A program made the translations under genes and the position numbers. Below are positions 18,806 through 30,958 of a stretch of DNA of 64,000 bases, in pieces. The first letter of the stretch is position 1. The number at the start of each line of letters is the position of its first letter. Source of the stretch: an uncultured Pelagibacteraceae bacterium (GTDB lineage: Bacteria; Pseudomonadota; Alphaproteobacteria; Pelagibacterales; Pelagibacteraceae); the NCBI GenBank assembly GCA_902604785.1, contig CACLAC010000001.1, positions 62,001 to 126,000 on the forward strand, written 5' to 3'. The notes beneath the pieces are model-generated. The model had not been told where the DNA came from and ran no database searches. It was given only the letters and a program-made list of their open reading frames with translations.

Positions 18806-21028
18806 ATGGAAAAGAAAAAATTAAAATTATCAATTTCGGGAAGTACGAATAAAACTATTAACAGTATAGAAAAAGCTAAAAATAAATCAAAAAACACTGT
18901 TGTAATTGAAAAAAAGTCTAAAAGATTTTTTGGAAAGCCACACACTTCAAAGCCAATCTTAACTAATGATAAACCTAAAAACAATTCATCTTTTGTATTA
19001 AAAAAAAATAATTATTCTAGACCAAAAACAGATATTAGTTCAGATTTTGAAAAAAGAAAATTAGCTGAACAAAGAGCGACAAGAAGAATTAAAGGAGAAG
19101 TTTCTGCAAAGGATAGCAAAGCTAATAAACTTGGAGGCAAAAGGAGAGAATTAAAATTAACTATATCAAGAGCTTTGAGTGATGATGAAATAGGAACTAA
19201 GTCTAGAAGTTTAGCATCATTAAAACGAGCGAAACAAAAAGAAAATAGAAACTTAAATAAAGATGAAAGCAAAGAAATTTTAAAGCCAATAAAGAGAAAT
19301 ATTAATATTCCTGAATTAATAACTATTAGAGAATTGGCAAATAGAATGGCCGAACAATCAAGCAATATTATTAAGCACTTATTAGGTATGGGAGTTACCG
19401 TTACAATTAATCATACAATAGATTCAGATACTGCAGAATATTTAGTAAAAGAGTTTGGACACAACCCAATTAAAGAGAAAAAAGCAGAAGAAATAATTGA
19501 AAAAATAAAAGAAGTTAAAACTCAAAATTTAAAAAGTAGAGCTCCGATTGTAACAGTAATGGGACATGTTGATCACGGAAAAACTTCTGTGTTAGATGTT
19601 ATCAGAAAAGCAAATGTAGTTTCAGGAGAATTTGGAGGAATAACGCAGCACATAGGAGCATATCAAATTACACATAATTCAAATAAAATTACTTTTATTG
19701 ATACCCCAGGTCATGCTGCATTTACAGAAATGAGAGCTAGAGGATCTAAATTAACTGATATTGTAATTTTAGTAGTAGCAGCTGATGACGGAGTTAAACC
19801 TCAAACTATAGAGTCAATAAAACATGCTAAAGCTGCAGGCGTTCCCATAGTAGTTGCTATAAATAAATGTGATTTACCAGATGCAGATCCTCAAAAAATT
19901 AAAAATCAATTATTAGAATATGAATTAATTGCTGAAGATCTTTCAGGAGATACATTAATGGTTGAAGTATCAACTAAAACTAAACAGAATCTTGAAAAAC
20001 TTATTGATTCAGTTGTGCTTCAAGCAGAAATATTAGATTTAAAAACAGATTTTAAAACTAATGCTAAAGGCATAGTTTTAGAATCGAAAATTGATATAGG
20101 AAGAGGACCTATTGCAAATATTATAATTACAGCGGGTACATTAAAAAGAGGTGATTTTTTTGTTAGTGGATTAAAATGGGGAAAAGTTAGAGCAATAATA
20201 AATGATCAAGGAAAAAGTATTGATATTGCTGAACCAGCAACTCCAGTTGAAATTATAGGAATAAATGGAGCTTCAAAGGCAGGAGATGATTTTTTAGTTT
20301 TAACAAATGAAAAAGAAGCAAAAAATTTATGTGACGCTAGAGTTCAACAAACAAAAGAAGGTAAAAGTCCTTTAACATTTGTAACACAAGATTCAGCATT
20401 TAAAGACACAAAATCAGAGGAAATAAATATAATTATTAAATCAGATGTTCATGGATCTTCTGAGGCAATTAAAAGTGCAATTAATCAAATTAAACATGAT
20501 GAAGTTAGGCCAAAAATACTTCTATCTGATATAGGCATGATAACAGAAACTGATGTAACACTTGCTAAAGCTTCGAAAGCATTACTCATCGCATTTAATG
20601 TAAAACCTAGCAAAGAGGCAAAAAAAAGAGCGGAAAAAGAAAAGATTTCAATATCTTCATTTAATATAATTTATGAAGTTTTAGATTTCATAAAAAATAA
20701 AATGTCAGGATTGTTAACTCCTGATATTGATGAAAAAATTATCGGTACAGCTGAAATTCTTGAAATATTTAAAGTATCTAAAGTTGGAAAAGTTGCAGGT
20801 TCAAAAGTTGTTGATGGAGAAATTACCCAAGACTCAAATGCAAGAGTAATAAGAGATGGAGCAATAATTTTTAATGGTAAAATTGGATCTATATTTAGAG
20901 AAAAAAACCAGACAAAACAGGTTTCAGCAGGACTTGAATGTGGAATAACTTTAAAAGACTATGGGGACTTCCAAAAAAAAGATATTATTGAGGTTTATAA
21001 TTCGACAGTAACAGAAAGAACTATTTAG
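18806..21028 (+). CDS. infB: Translation initiation factor IF-2
   Basis: The GTPase that positions initiator tRNA on the 30S subunit. 740 residues: a basic low-complexity N-terminal region (1-165), the IF2_N module (about 168-220), the G domain with G1 GHVDHGKT (253-260), DTPGHAAF and NKCD, then domains II, III and the fMet-tRNA-binding C-terminal domain. It starts ten bases after nusA and abuts rbfA with no gap. Confidence 0.97.
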   Translation: MEKKKLKLSISGSTNKTINSIEKAKNKSKNTVVIEKKSKRFFGKPHTSKPILTNDKPKNNSSFVLKKNNYSRPKTDISSDFEKRKLAEQRATRRIKGEVSAKDSKANKLGGKRRELKLTISRALSDDEIGTKSRSLASLKRAKQKENRNLNKDESKEILKPIKRNINIPELITIRELANRMAEQSSNIIKHLLGMGVTVTINHTIDSDTAEYLVKEFGHNPIKEKKAEEIIEKIKEVKTQNLKSRAPIVTVMGHVDHGKTSVLDVIRKANVVSGEFGGITQHIGAYQITHNSNKITFIDTPGHAAFTEMRARGSKLTDIVILVVAADDGVKPQTIESIKHAKAAGVPIVVAINKCDLPDADPQKIKNQLLEYELIAEDLSGDTLMVEVSTKTKQNLEKLIDSVVLQAEILDLKTDFKTNAKGIVLESKIDIGRGPIANIIITAGTLKRGDFFVSGLKWGKVRAIINDQGKSIDIAEPATPVEIIGINGASKAGDDFLVLTNEKEAKNLCDARVQQTKEGKSPLTFVTQDSAFKDTKSEEINIIIKSDVHGSSEAIKSAINQIKHDEVRPKILLSDIGMITETDVTLAKASKALLIAFNVKPSKEAKKRAEKEKISISSFNIIYEVLDFIKNKMSGLLTPDIDEKIIGTAEILEIFKVSKVGKVAGSKVVDGEITQDSNARVIRDGAIIFNGKIGSIFREKNQTKQVSAGLECGITLKDYGDFQKKDIIEVYNSTVTERTI

Positions 21029-21394
21029 ATGACTAATTTAGGAAAGCCGATTACACAAAGGCAATTAAGAGTTGGAGAAATGATCAAACAAGCTTTAGGT
21101 ATGCTTTTTATAAGAGATGAAGCTAAATTACCAAATCTTTCAACTAAAGAAATTACAGTTACAGAAGTAAGAATGTCACCAGATTTAAAAACAGCAAAAA
21201 TATTTGTTATGCCTCTAGGGGGAAAAAATGCTAAAGAAATTATTGAAAAATTAAAAGAATTTTCATTTGTGATCAGAAAAGTATTATCTAAGAAAATAGT
21301 AATGAAGTTTTTGCCAAAACTTTATTTCGTTAAGGATGATTCTTTCGATTATGCTGAAAAGATTGAAAACTTAATAAAACAAACTAATAAATAA
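21029..21394 (+). CDS. rbfA: Ribosome-binding factor A
   Basis: A 30S maturation factor with a KH-like fold. 121 residues with RQLRVGEMIKQAL at the N-terminus, ITVTEVRMSPDLKTAKIFV in the core and LPKLYFVKDDSFDYAEKIE near the end, all typical. It abuts infB directly. truB, which commonly follows rbfA, is not present; rpsO begins ten bases later. Confidence 0.95.
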   Translation: MTNLGKPITQRQLRVGEMIKQALGMLFIRDEAKLPNLSTKEITVTEVRMSPDLKTAKIFVMPLGGKNAKEIIEKLKEFSFVIRKVLSKKIVMKFLPKLYFVKDDSFDYAEKIENLIKQTNK

Positions 21395-21403
21395 GGATAA
21401 TAA

Positions 21404-21652
21404 ATGATAAAAAGAGCAAAAGAACTTGCAATCCACGATAAAGATACTGGATCATCAGAATTTCAGATAGCTCAATTAACAGATAAAATTGAGAATCTGT
21501 CAAAACACATTAAACAGTTTAAAAAAGATAAACATTCATCAGTAGGTTTATTAAGAGCTGTTAATAGAAGAAAGAAGTTGTTGGACTATTTAAAGAAAAA
21601 TAAATTAGATTCATACAAAAATGTACTGTCTAAATTGAACTTAAGAAAATAA
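21404..21652 (+). CDS. rpsO: 30S ribosomal protein S15
   Basis: Binds 16S rRNA and bridges to the 50S subunit. 82 residues, a few shorter than the usual 88-89; the missing residues are at the N-terminus, where it begins directly before AIHDKDTGSSEFQIAQLT. HSSVGLLRAVNRRKKLLDYLKK is the conserved rRNA-binding part. A Shine-Dalgarno-like AAGGATAA precedes the ATG, supporting this start. It sits in the usual place before pnp. Confidence 0.96.
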   Translation: MIKRAKELAIHDKDTGSSEFQIAQLTDKIENLSKHIKQFKKDKHSSVGLLRAVNRRKKLLDYLKKNKLDSYKNVLSKLNLRK

Positions 21653-21670
21653 GAGATCAAAATAGATAGA

Positions 21671-21710
21671 ACAAAATTAAACAAAATGAAACAAAATGAA
21701 ACGAAACGAA
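21671..21710 (+). repeat. Tandem 10-base A-rich repeat in the pnp leader
   Basis: Four consecutive 10-mers, ACAAAATTAA, ACAAAATGAA, ACAAAATGAA and ACGAAACGAA, run in register between rpsO and pnp, then degrade into ATGGAAATGA. Two copies are identical. They contain several ATGs upstream of the likely pnp start. No hairpin resembling the RNase III site of E. coli pnp is seen. Confidence 0.7.
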
Positions 21711-21721
21711 ATGGAAATGAA

Positions 21722-23794
21722 ATGTTTAAAGTATGTAAGAAAGAAATAGAAGTAGCAGGAAAGAAAATAAGTTTAGAAACAGGCAAAGTAGCAAGACAGG
21801 CAGATGGAGCAATTATCGCTTCATGCGGTGAAACAGTTATTTTAGCAACAGTTGTAGGAGCAAAGAAAATAAATCCAGATATAGATTATTTTCCATTATC
21901 AGTTAACTACCAGGAAAAATATTATGCTGGTGGAAAAATACCAGGCGGTTATTTTAAAAGAGAAGCAAGACCAACTGAGAGTGAAACTTTAATCTCAAGA
22001 TTAATTGATAGACCAATCAGACCTTTGTTTCCTGATGAATTTAAAAATGAAGTTCAGTTATTACCAACAGTAATTTCTTATGATAAAGAAAACCAACCAG
22101 ACATTTTATCAATTACTGCTTCTTCAGCAGCGCTAGCTATCTCAGGAATGCCTTTTATGGGCCCTGTAGGTGCGTCTAGGGTAGGTTTTATTGATGGTAA
22201 GTATATTCTTAATCCATCAAAAGCTGAATTAGAAAATTCAAGTTTAGATTTAGTTGTAGCAGGTACTAAGGATGCTGTTCTTATGGTTGAGTCTGAAGCG
22301 AATGGTTTATCAGAAGAGGAAATGTTGAATGCAGTTAAATTTGGACATGAAGGATTCGTTCCAGTGATAGAAATGATAGAGGAACTTGCAAAAGAATGCA
22401 GAAAGCCTGAATGGATTGTTGAGAAAAAAGATTTATCTGAAGTGAAACAAAAACTTGAGGAAAATTTTACAGAAGAATTAAAGAAAGCTTTTGCTACAAG
22501 AGACAAGCAAGATAGATCAAATCAAATTTCAGAGATTACTGAAAAAGCTAAAAAACTTTATGAAGAAAATGAAAATTATTCTGATCTAGATGTTAATACA
22601 GAGCTTAAAAATCTTGAAAAATCTATAGTTAGAACAGACATTCTTAAAAATAAGAATAGAATTGATGGTAGAGGTTTATCAGATGTAAGACCCATCTCAT
22701 GTGAAGTTGGTATTTTACCAAGAACTCATGGCTCTGCTTTGTTTACAAGAGGAGAGACGCAAGCAATTGTTGTTACTACATTAGGTACATCTGATGATGA
22801 ACAAAGATTAGAAAGTTTAGACGGACAACAAAGAGAAAGATTTATGCTTCATTATAATTTTCCTCCATTCTCAGTTGGTGAAACTGGAAGAATTGGAACT
22901 GGAAGACGTGAAATTGGACATGGGAAACTTGCTTGGAGAGCAATTAATTCTTCATTACCATCAAAGGAAAGTTTTCCTTACACTTTTAGAATAGTATCTG
23001 AAATTACCGAGTCCAATGGTTCGTCTTCAATGGCAACTGTTTGTGGAACTTCATTAGCATTAATGGATGCTGGCGTACCAATTAAAGAGCCAGTAGCTGG
23101 TATTGCAATGGGTTTAATAAAAGAGGGAAATGATTTTAGTGTATTGTCTGATATTCTAGGAGATGAAGATCATTTGGGTGATATGGATTTCAAAGTCGCT
23201 GGAACTAAAGATGGAATTACATCTCTTCAAATGGATATCAAAATAACTGGTATTACATTTGAGATTATGGAACAGGCTTTAAATCAAGCAAAGGATGGAA
23301 GAATTCACATCTTAGGAGAAATGAATAAAGCTTTAGATAAATCTAGAGCAGAAGTCGGTAAACACACTCCAAAAATGGAAAAAATTACAGTTGATAAAAA
23401 AGATATCGCAGCTGTTATTGGTAAAGGTGGAGCAACAATTAGAGAAATTGTTGAACTTTCAGGCGCGAAAGTTGATGTTAATGATGAAGGAGTTGTAACA
23501 GTCGCGGCACCAGATGAAGAATCTAGAAATAAAGCAATGCAAATGATTAAAGACATAACCGCAAAAGCTGAGTTGAATAAGATTTATAACGGAAAAGTTA
23601 TGAAAATTATGGAATTTGGTGCATTTGTTAACTTTTTAGGTAAACAAGACGGTCTTGTCCACATTTCAGAACTAGCCAACAAAAGAGTTGCTAAAGTAAC
23701 TGATGTTGTAAAAGAAGGTGACGAGGTAAAAGTTAAAGTAATTGGCTTCGATAGAGGAAAAGTTAAACTTTCCATCAAACAGGCAGCTATTTAA
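21722..23794 (+). CDS. pnp: Polynucleotide phosphorylase
   Basis: A phosphorolytic 3'-5' exoribonuclease of the degradosome. About 690 residues: two RNase PH domains separated by a helical domain, a KH domain ([17 protein letters not shown]) and a C-terminal S1 domain ([17 protein letters not shown]). The frame opens at 21686, but the ATG at 21722 ([15 protein letters not shown]) gives the family N-terminus; the 12 residues before it are translated repeat. An out-of-frame ATG run (21696, 21711, 21717) overlaps this start and could reduce initiation. Confidence 0.95.
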   Translation: MFKVCKKEIEVAGKKISLETGKVARQADGAIIASCGETVILATVVGAKKINPDIDYFPLSVNYQEKYYAGGKIPGGYFKREARPTESETLISRLIDRPIRPLFPDEFKNEVQLLPTVISYDKENQPDILSITASSAALAISGMPFMGPVGASRVGFIDGKYILNPSKAELENSSLDLVVAGTKDAVLMVESEANGLSEEEMLNAVKFGHEGFVPVIEMIEELAKECRKPEWIVEKKDLSEVKQKLEENFTEELKKAFATRDKQDRSNQISEITEKAKKLYEENENYSDLDVNTELKNLEKSIVRTDILKNKNRIDGRGLSDVRPISCEVGILPRTHGSALFTRGETQAIVVTTLGTSDDEQRLESLDGQQRERFMLHYNFPPFSVGETGRIGTGRREIGHGKLAWRAINSSLPSKESFPYTFRIVSEITESNGSSSMATVCGTSLALMDAGVPIKEPVAGIAMGLIKEGNDFSVLSDILGDEDHLGDMDFKVAGTKDGITSLQMDIKITGITFEIMEQALNQAKDGRIHILGEMNKALDKSRAEVGKHTPKMEKITVDKKDIAAVIGKGGATIREIVELSGAKVDVNDEGVVTVAAPDEESRNKAMQMIKDITAKAELNKIYNGKVMKIMEFGAFVNFLGKQDGLVHISELANKRVAKVTDVVKEGDEVKVKVIGFDRGKVKLSIKQAAI

Positions 23795-23795
23795 T

Positions 23796-24032
23796 ATGCA
23801 AAATCAAGAAATAATTAAAATAATTGAAAATCTAAAAGGTCGAAAAAACTATGAGGAAAAAAGAGCATCAAAATTAGGCTTCCCATCACTTTATGCTTAC
23901 TTTGAAAATAAAATTCAAAGAAAAAAAAAAGTACTTGAAGATAAGAAGAAAGAATTGGAGGAATTAAATGATCATAGCAAATTAAAAGATAAAGATAAAA
24001 GTAAACAGAAAAAAAATTGTAGTTGTTGCTAA
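23796..24032 (+). CDS. Small conserved-looking coiled-coil protein with CSCC tail
   Basis: A 78-residue protein beginning MQNQEIIKIIENLKGRK, starting one base after the pnp stop (TAATATG). A mixed helical N-terminus including KLGFPSLYAYFENK is followed by a highly charged Lys/Glu coiled coil (about 40-70) and a terminal NCSCC. I do not recognise the family. The cysteine cluster could bind a metal, but nothing else supports this. It is probably co-transcribed with pnp. The frame opens upstream at 23742 inside pnp; that extension is an out-of-frame reading of pnp. Confidence 0.7.
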   Translation: MQNQEIIKIIENLKGRKNYEEKRASKLGFPSLYAYFENKIQRKKKVLEDKKKELEELNDHSKLKDKDKSKQKKNCSCC

Positions 24033-24036
24033 ATTG

Positions 24037-24822
24037 TTAGGTAATATTTTTTGGGTCTGGCATTCCTACTTTATTATATCCAGCATCTACATAATGAATT
24101 TCGCCAGTAACACCGCCTGCCATATCGCTTAAAAGGTATAATGCAGAGTTTCCAACATCTAAATTATCAACATTTCTTTTTAAAAATGAATGATCTGCGT
24201 TCCATTTATATAAAAATTTAGCGTCTCCAATAGCAGAAGCCGCTAAAGTTTTAATAGGACCAGCGCTTATAGCATTTACTCTAATTCCTTTAGCACCTAG
24301 ATCTCTAGCTAGATATTTAACACTAGACTCTAATGCTGCCTTACAAACACCCATTACATTATAATTTGGAATAGCTTTATTTGCCTCATAACTTAGAGTA
24401 ATCATACTTCCACCTACCCTCATTACTTTGGAAGATTCTTTTGCAATTTCTGTAAATGAAAAGCACGAAATTAACATACTTCTTAAAAAATTTTCTCTAG
24501 TTGTATTTAAATATTCTCCAGATAACTCAGACTTATCTGAAAATGCAATTGCATGCACAACAAAATCAATTTCACCCCAATTAGATTTTACGTCTTCAAA
24601 TAATTTTATGACATCCTCTTTTTTTTCAACATCACAGCTGAAAGTAACATTAGAATTCAACTTTTCTGCTAGTGGAACTACTCTTTTCTTTAATGCATCA
24701 CCAAGATATGTAAATGCTAATTCAGCTCCAGCTTCAGATAGTTTTTGTGCAATTCCCCATGCAATAGATCTTTCATTAGCAACACCCATGATCAATCCTT
24801 TTTTACCTTTCATTAAACTCAT
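24037..24822 (-). CDS. fabI: Enoyl-[acyl-carrier-protein] reductase (NADH)
   Basis: The final reduction of the fatty-acid elongation cycle. An SDR-fold protein of 261 residues with the divergent FabI cofactor motif GVANERSIAWGIAQ (13-26) and the catalytic Tyr154 and Lys161 (Y-x6-K). KGIRVNAISAGPIKTLAAS is also typical. Last gene of the fabA-fabB-fabI run, three bases after fabB. Confidence 0.96.
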   Translation of the reverse strand: MSLMKGKKGLIMGVANERSIAWGIAQKLSEAGAELAFTYLGDALKKRVVPLAEKLNSNVTFSCDVEKKEDVIKLFEDVKSNWGEIDFVVHAIAFSDKSELSGEYLNTTRENFLRSMLISCFSFTEIAKESSKVMRVGGSMITLSYEANKAIPNYNVMGVCKAALESSVKYLARDLGAKGIRVNAISAGPIKTLAASAIGDAKFLYKWNADHSFLKRNVDNLDVGNSALYLLSDMAGGVTGEIHYVDAGYNKVGMPDPKNIT

Positions 24823-24825
24823 TGA

Positions 24826-26037
24826 TTAAACTTTCTCAAATACTAATGTTGCATTTGTTCCACCAAATCCAAAACTATTAGACATGATAGTATTAAGTTG
24901 CACATCTTTTTCAACTTGGGTTACAATAGGAAAATTTTTAGCCTCATCATCCATATCATTGATATTTACTGATGCAGATATAAAATTATTTTTCATCATT
25001 ATTAAACTATAGATAGCTTCGTGAACTGAAGTAGCGCCAAGAGAATGTCCAGATAAAGATTTTGTTGAACTAATTTTAGGTTTATATTCTGGGAAAGCCT
25101 CACCTACTGCTTTTAGTTCTGTAATATCACCTACTGGAGTTGAAGTTCCATGTGTATTTATGTAATCAATTTTATTTTTTGCTGTGCTTAAAGCCATATT
25201 CATACATCTTACTGCGCCTTCTCCCGAAGGAGCTACCATGTCATATCCATCAGATGTTGCTCCATAACCAGTTATTTCTGCGTATATTTTAGCACCTCTA
25301 GCCTTAGCATGTTCATACTCTTCCATAACTAAAACTCCTCCACCTCCTGAAATTACAAATCCATCTCTTGTTTTGTCATAAGGTCTAGAAGCTGTTTCAG
25401 GTTTATCATTATATTTTGATGATAGAGCTGTCATAGCATCAAACATTGCAGTTAAAGCAAAATGAACTTCATCACTTCCTCCTGCAAAAATTATATTTTG
25501 TTTTCCAAGTTGAATTAATTCCATAGCATTTCCAATGCAATGACCGCTAGTTGCACAAGCTGAGCTAATTGTATAGTTAACTCCTTTAATTTTAAAAGGA
25601 ACAGCCAAAGTTGCTGATGCTGTGCTTGCCATTGTTCTTGGAACAACAAAAGGTCCCATTTTTTTAGGATTTTTTTCTCGTGTTTTATCTGCTGCAAGGA
25701 TTACATTTGCAATTGATGGTCCTCCAGAACCCATAACCATTCCAGTTGAAACATTACTTACATCTTTTTCTTCTAAACCAGAATCTTTTACAGCCTCACT
25801 CATCGCAACATAGTTATAAGCAGATCCTGCTCCCATAAATCGTATTACTTTTCTATCAACATGATCTTCCAATTTAATTTTTGGCAACCCATGCACATGG
25901 CTTTTCAGATTATATTCCTTATATTCTTCTGAAAAAGTTATTCCTGATTTGGAATTTAATAAAGATCGATAAACTTCCTCTTGGTTATTTCCTAAACAAG
26001 ATACAACCCCTACACCTGTTATAACTACTCTTTTCAT
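24826..26037 (-). CDS. fabB: 3-oxoacyl-ACP synthase I
   Basis: A condensing enzyme needed to elongate unsaturated acyl chains. 403 residues with the KAS Cys-His-His triad: Cys161 ([10 protein letters not shown]), His296 ([11 protein letters not shown]) and His331 ([11 protein letters not shown]). The pairing with fabA indicates the anaerobic route to unsaturated fatty acids. Its ATG overlaps the fabA stop as TAATG. Confidence 0.96.
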   Translation of the reverse strand: MKRVVITGVGVVSCLGNNQEEVYRSLLNSKSGITFSEEYKEYNLKSHVHGLPKIKLEDHVDRKVIRFMGAGSAYNYVAMSEAVKDSGLEEKDVSNVSTGMVMGSGGPSIANVILAADKTREKNPKKMGPFVVPRTMASTASATLAVPFKIKGVNYTISSACATSGHCIGNAMELIQLGKQNIIFAGGSDEVHFALTAMFDAMTALSSKYNDKPETASRPYDKTRDGFVISGGGGVLVMEEYEHAKARGAKIYAEITGYGATSDGYDMVAPSGEGAVRCMNMALSTAKNKIDYINTHGTSTPVGDITELKAVGEAFPEYKPKISSTKSLSGHSLGATSVHEAIYSLIMMKNNFISASVNINDMDDEAKNFPIVTQVEKDVQLNTIMSNSFGFGGTNATLVFEKV

Positions 26038-26537
26038 TATTTAAATAAACCAACTTTTAAATTTTCTGCTGAATATATTTTTTTTCCATCAGCTAGTAAA
26101 ACTCCATTAGCAAGACCAACTGTAGTTCCTTCTTTAATAAGTATTCTTTTCATATCAATAACGTATGTTGCCATTTTGACATTTTTTAGAACTTCTCCCG
26201 TGAATTTTACACTATTTACTCCTAATGCACGACCTCTTCCTGGATTTCCTAACCAACCTAAATAAAAACCAACTAGTTGCCACATAGCATCTAATCCAAG
26301 ACATCCAGGCATTACTGGATCTTCTTTAAAATGACAATCAAAAAACCAAAGATCATTATTTATATCAAGTTCTGCTTTAATTAAGCCCTTATTAAAAAAA
26401 CCTCTATTTTCCTTGATTTCTGATATTCTGTCAAACATTAGCATTGGCGGAGAGGGTAATTTTGCATTACCAGGGCCGAAAAGCTCTCCATTTGCGCAGC
26501 TTATTAATTCATTATAATTAAAAGACCCTTTTTTCAT
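26037..26537 (-). CDS. fabA: 3-hydroxydecanoyl-ACP dehydratase/isomerase
   Basis: Dehydrates beta-hydroxydecanoyl-ACP and isomerises the product to cis-3-decenoyl-ACP, introducing the double bond. 166 residues; active-site His69 ([15 protein letters not shown]) and Asp83 ([11 protein letters not shown]) are present. First gene of the fab operon, divergent from irr across a 72-base regulatory region. Confidence 0.96.
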   Translation of the reverse strand: MKKGSFNYNELISCANGELFGPGNAKLPSPPMLMFDRISEIKENRGFFNKGLIKAELDINNDLWFFDCHFKEDPVMPGCLGLDAMWQLVGFYLGWLGNPGRGRALGVNSVKFTGEVLKNVKMATYVIDMKRILIKEGTTVGLANGVLLADGKKIYSAENLKVGLFK

Positions 26538-26558
26538 AATTTTCTATCCTTATTACTT

Positions 26559-26594
26559 GATATAATATCATTATAATATAGAAATCGTTTAGAA
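26559..26594. promoter_or_regulatory. fabA/irr divergent promoter region with Irr-box-like half-site
   Basis: Within the 72-base spacer lie the palindrome GATATAATATC (26559-26569), a TATAAT at 26572-26577 on the irr strand, and ATAGAAATCGTTTAGAATAA, which contains TAGAA and TTTAGAA as direct repeats (26579-26594). TTTAGAA is a half-site of the alphaproteobacterial Irr box and recurs at katG. Autoregulation of irr is plausible but inferred. Confidence 0.4.
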
Positions 26595-26609
26595 TAATAA
26601 TAAAATGCA

Positions 26610-27026
26610 ATGGGTTCTAGCAAAGAATATATAGAAAAACTAAGAAAATCAGGCTTAAGACCAACAAAACAAAGGATAAATATTTGTGAGGCCTTATTTG
26701 ATGCTGAAAAAACTTTTCATTTCACAATTACTGATTTAGTAAAAATTATAGAAACTAAAGCCAATCAAAAAATTTCCTTAGCAACAGTTTACAACACTAT
26801 CCATGCGTTCCAAAAAAAAGGATATCTTAAAGAAATAGCAATTAATTCAAGCCAAGCTTATTTTGATACGAACACAACTGACCATCATCACTTTTTTGAC
26901 GAAAAAAGCAAAGAATTAATTGATTTAAAAGATGAAGATGTTCATCCAATTAAAATAAAAAAAAATATACCAGGAAAAAAAATTAAATCTGTAGAAGTTC
27001 TAGTTAGACTTGATTCTGAAAATTAG
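26610..27026 (+). CDS. irr: Irr-type iron/heme-responsive regulator (Fur superfamily)
   Basis: A 138-residue Fur-superfamily regulator. The winged helix (about 10-75) includes RPTKQRINICEALF and ISLATVYNTIHAFQKKGY; the dimerisation part starts with TDHHHFFDE, whose triple histidine (92-94) is the Irr heme-binding signature. Irr controls iron use, heme synthesis and oxidative-stress genes in alphaproteobacteria. The location beside fabA-fabB-fabI is the common Irr neighbourhood, and katG follows 92 bases downstream. The N-terminal heme-regulatory Cys-Pro motif of Bradyrhizobium Irr is absent. Confidence 0.9.
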   Translation: MGSSKEYIEKLRKSGLRPTKQRINICEALFDAEKTFHFTITDLVKIIETKANQKISLATVYNTIHAFQKKGYLKEIAINSSQAYFDTNTTDHHHFFDEKSKELIDLKDEDVHPIKIKKNIPGKKIKSVEVLVRLDSEN

Positions 27027-27071
27027 TATCAGATTTTTAATCAATATAATTAATAAATATATATTAAAACA

Positions 27072-27111
27072 ATTCTAAACTATTGACTACAGTTTAGAAT
27101 CGTTATAAATT
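27072..27111 (+). promoter_or_regulatory. katG promoter inside a 9-bp inverted repeat
   Basis: ATTCTAAAC (27072-27080) and GTTTAGAAT (27092-27100) form a perfect 9-base inverted repeat around an 11-base centre. The centre contains TTGACT (27083-27088), a good -35; TAAATT at 27106-27111 lies 17 bases on as the -10. Transcription would begin within a few bases of the katG ATG at 27119. The arms contain the Irr-box half-sites TTCTAAA and TTTAGAA. A Fur-superfamily repressor bound here would block the -35. Confidence 0.65.
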
Positions 27112-27115
27112 ATAA

Positions 27116-29761
<2,646 letters not shown>

Positions 29762-29783
<22 letters not shown>

Positions 29784-30520
29784 TTTTTTCTTTTTTTAAA
29801 TAAAACTTTTCTAAAATTTAAATTCAAAAAATCTAAAATAAAAATATTTGATTTTAAATTTTTTCCTATACCTAGTATTATTTTTAATACTTCGTTAGCT
29901 TGTATACTTCCTACAATATTTGATGTTGATCCCAATATTCCTTCACTTTCGCAATTCAAAAATTCATCAGAAGGTTCTGTTTGATAAAAACACTTTAAAC
30001 ATGGAATTTTTTTTTTATTAAAATCAAAGGAAAAAATATGCCCATCAAATTTACTAATTGCTCCCACAACTAATTTTTTTTTAAATTTTATTGAAAATTT
30101 ATTTAATAAAAATTTTGTTTTAAAATTATCACTCCCATCTACCACAACATCATATTTATGAATTATATTTTTCAAATTTTTATCATTTGCTTTATAGTTA
30201 TAAATTTTAACCTTTGTCTCTCTATTAATTAAATATAATTTTTTTTTTATTACATTAACTTTATATCTTCCAATATCTTTAGTTGTGTATAGTGTCTGTC
30301 TATGAATATTTGACAAACTTACCTTATCAAAATCTATGACACCTAATAGCCCTATACCCGATCTAGTTAATAAATCTGCTATTGGACAGCCAAGTCCACC
30401 TGCTCCTACAATTAATACTTTAGAACTAATTATTTTTTTTTGACCAATTATTCCAATATTTTTTAAAATGATTTGTCTTGAATATCTTATTAAAGATTCT
30501 TTTTTTAGGTTTTTTCTCAT
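29762..30520 (-). CDS. MoeB/ThiF-family sulfur-carrier adenylyltransferase
   Basis: An E1-like enzyme that adenylates the C-terminal glycine of a small sulfur-carrier protein (MoaD or ThiS type). 252 residues: the ATP-binding GAGGLGCP (39-46), DFDKVSLSNIHRQTLY and DGSDNFKTK are conserved. The zinc cysteines are C174 and C177 (CLKC) plus C247 and C249 at the C-terminus; the last pair is spaced CxC, not CxxC. No rhodanese domain. Whether it serves molybdopterin or thiamine synthesis cannot be decided without its partners. Confidence 0.88.
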
Positions 30521-30954
30521 TTGCCAGTAGACCCAAAACCTCCAGAACCTCTAACACTTTTTGGTAATTCTTCTACTTCTTCAAACTCAACCTTTAATAC
30601 TGGCATCAATATCATTTGTGCAATCCTATCCATATTATTTACAGTAAATTCTTCTTTTCCATGATTAAATAAAATTATTTTTATTTCACCTCTATAGTCA
30701 CTATCAATTGTTCCTGGAGTATTTAATACGCTTATACTTGATTTTGCGGCAAGCCCAGATCTTGGTCTTATTTGGACTTCTGTATCTTCTGGTATTGCAA
30801 TAGATAAACCAGTTGAAATTAAAACTGAACTTTGAGGTTTAATTTTTATAGGTTTTTCAATTAATGCCATTAAATCCATTCCAGAGGATCCTTCAGTTTT
30901 GTATTTAGGAAGTTCAACTTTTGGATTAAGCTTCTTGATTAAAACTTTAATCAT
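30517..30954 (-). CDS. dut: dUTP diphosphatase
   Basis: Hydrolyses dUTP to dUMP, limiting uracil in DNA and supplying thymidylate synthesis. 145 residues with all five trimeric dUTPase motifs: GSSGMDL, RPRSGLAAK, NTPGTIDSDYRGEI, RIAQMI and the C-terminal RGSGGFGSTG arm. It overlaps the ThiF-family gene by four bases and follows coaBC, the coaBC-dut order found in many bacteria. Confidence 0.96.
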   Translation of the reverse strand: MIKVLIKKLNPKVELPKYKTEGSSGMDLMALIEKPIKIKPQSSVLISTGLSIAIPEDTEVQIRPRSGLAAKSSISVLNTPGTIDSDYRGEIKIILFNHGKEEFTVNNMDRIAQMILMPVLKVEFEEVEELPKSVRGSGGFGSTGK

Positions 30955-30958
30955 TGAA

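Noticed and set aside
19012-19365. 117-codon antisense frame in infB
   Set aside because: Lies opposite the low-complexity N-terminal region; composition is the complement of Lys/Glu codons.
21686-21721. Earlier pnp start at 21686
   Set aside because: It would add 12 residues of translated A-rich repeat ahead of the conserved N-terminus.
22078-22506. 142-codon antisense frame in pnp
   Set aside because: Serine-rich reverse reading of a conserved gene; no independent signal.
24428-24829. 133-codon frame opposite fabI
   Set aside because: Reverse-strand shadow of a certain gene.
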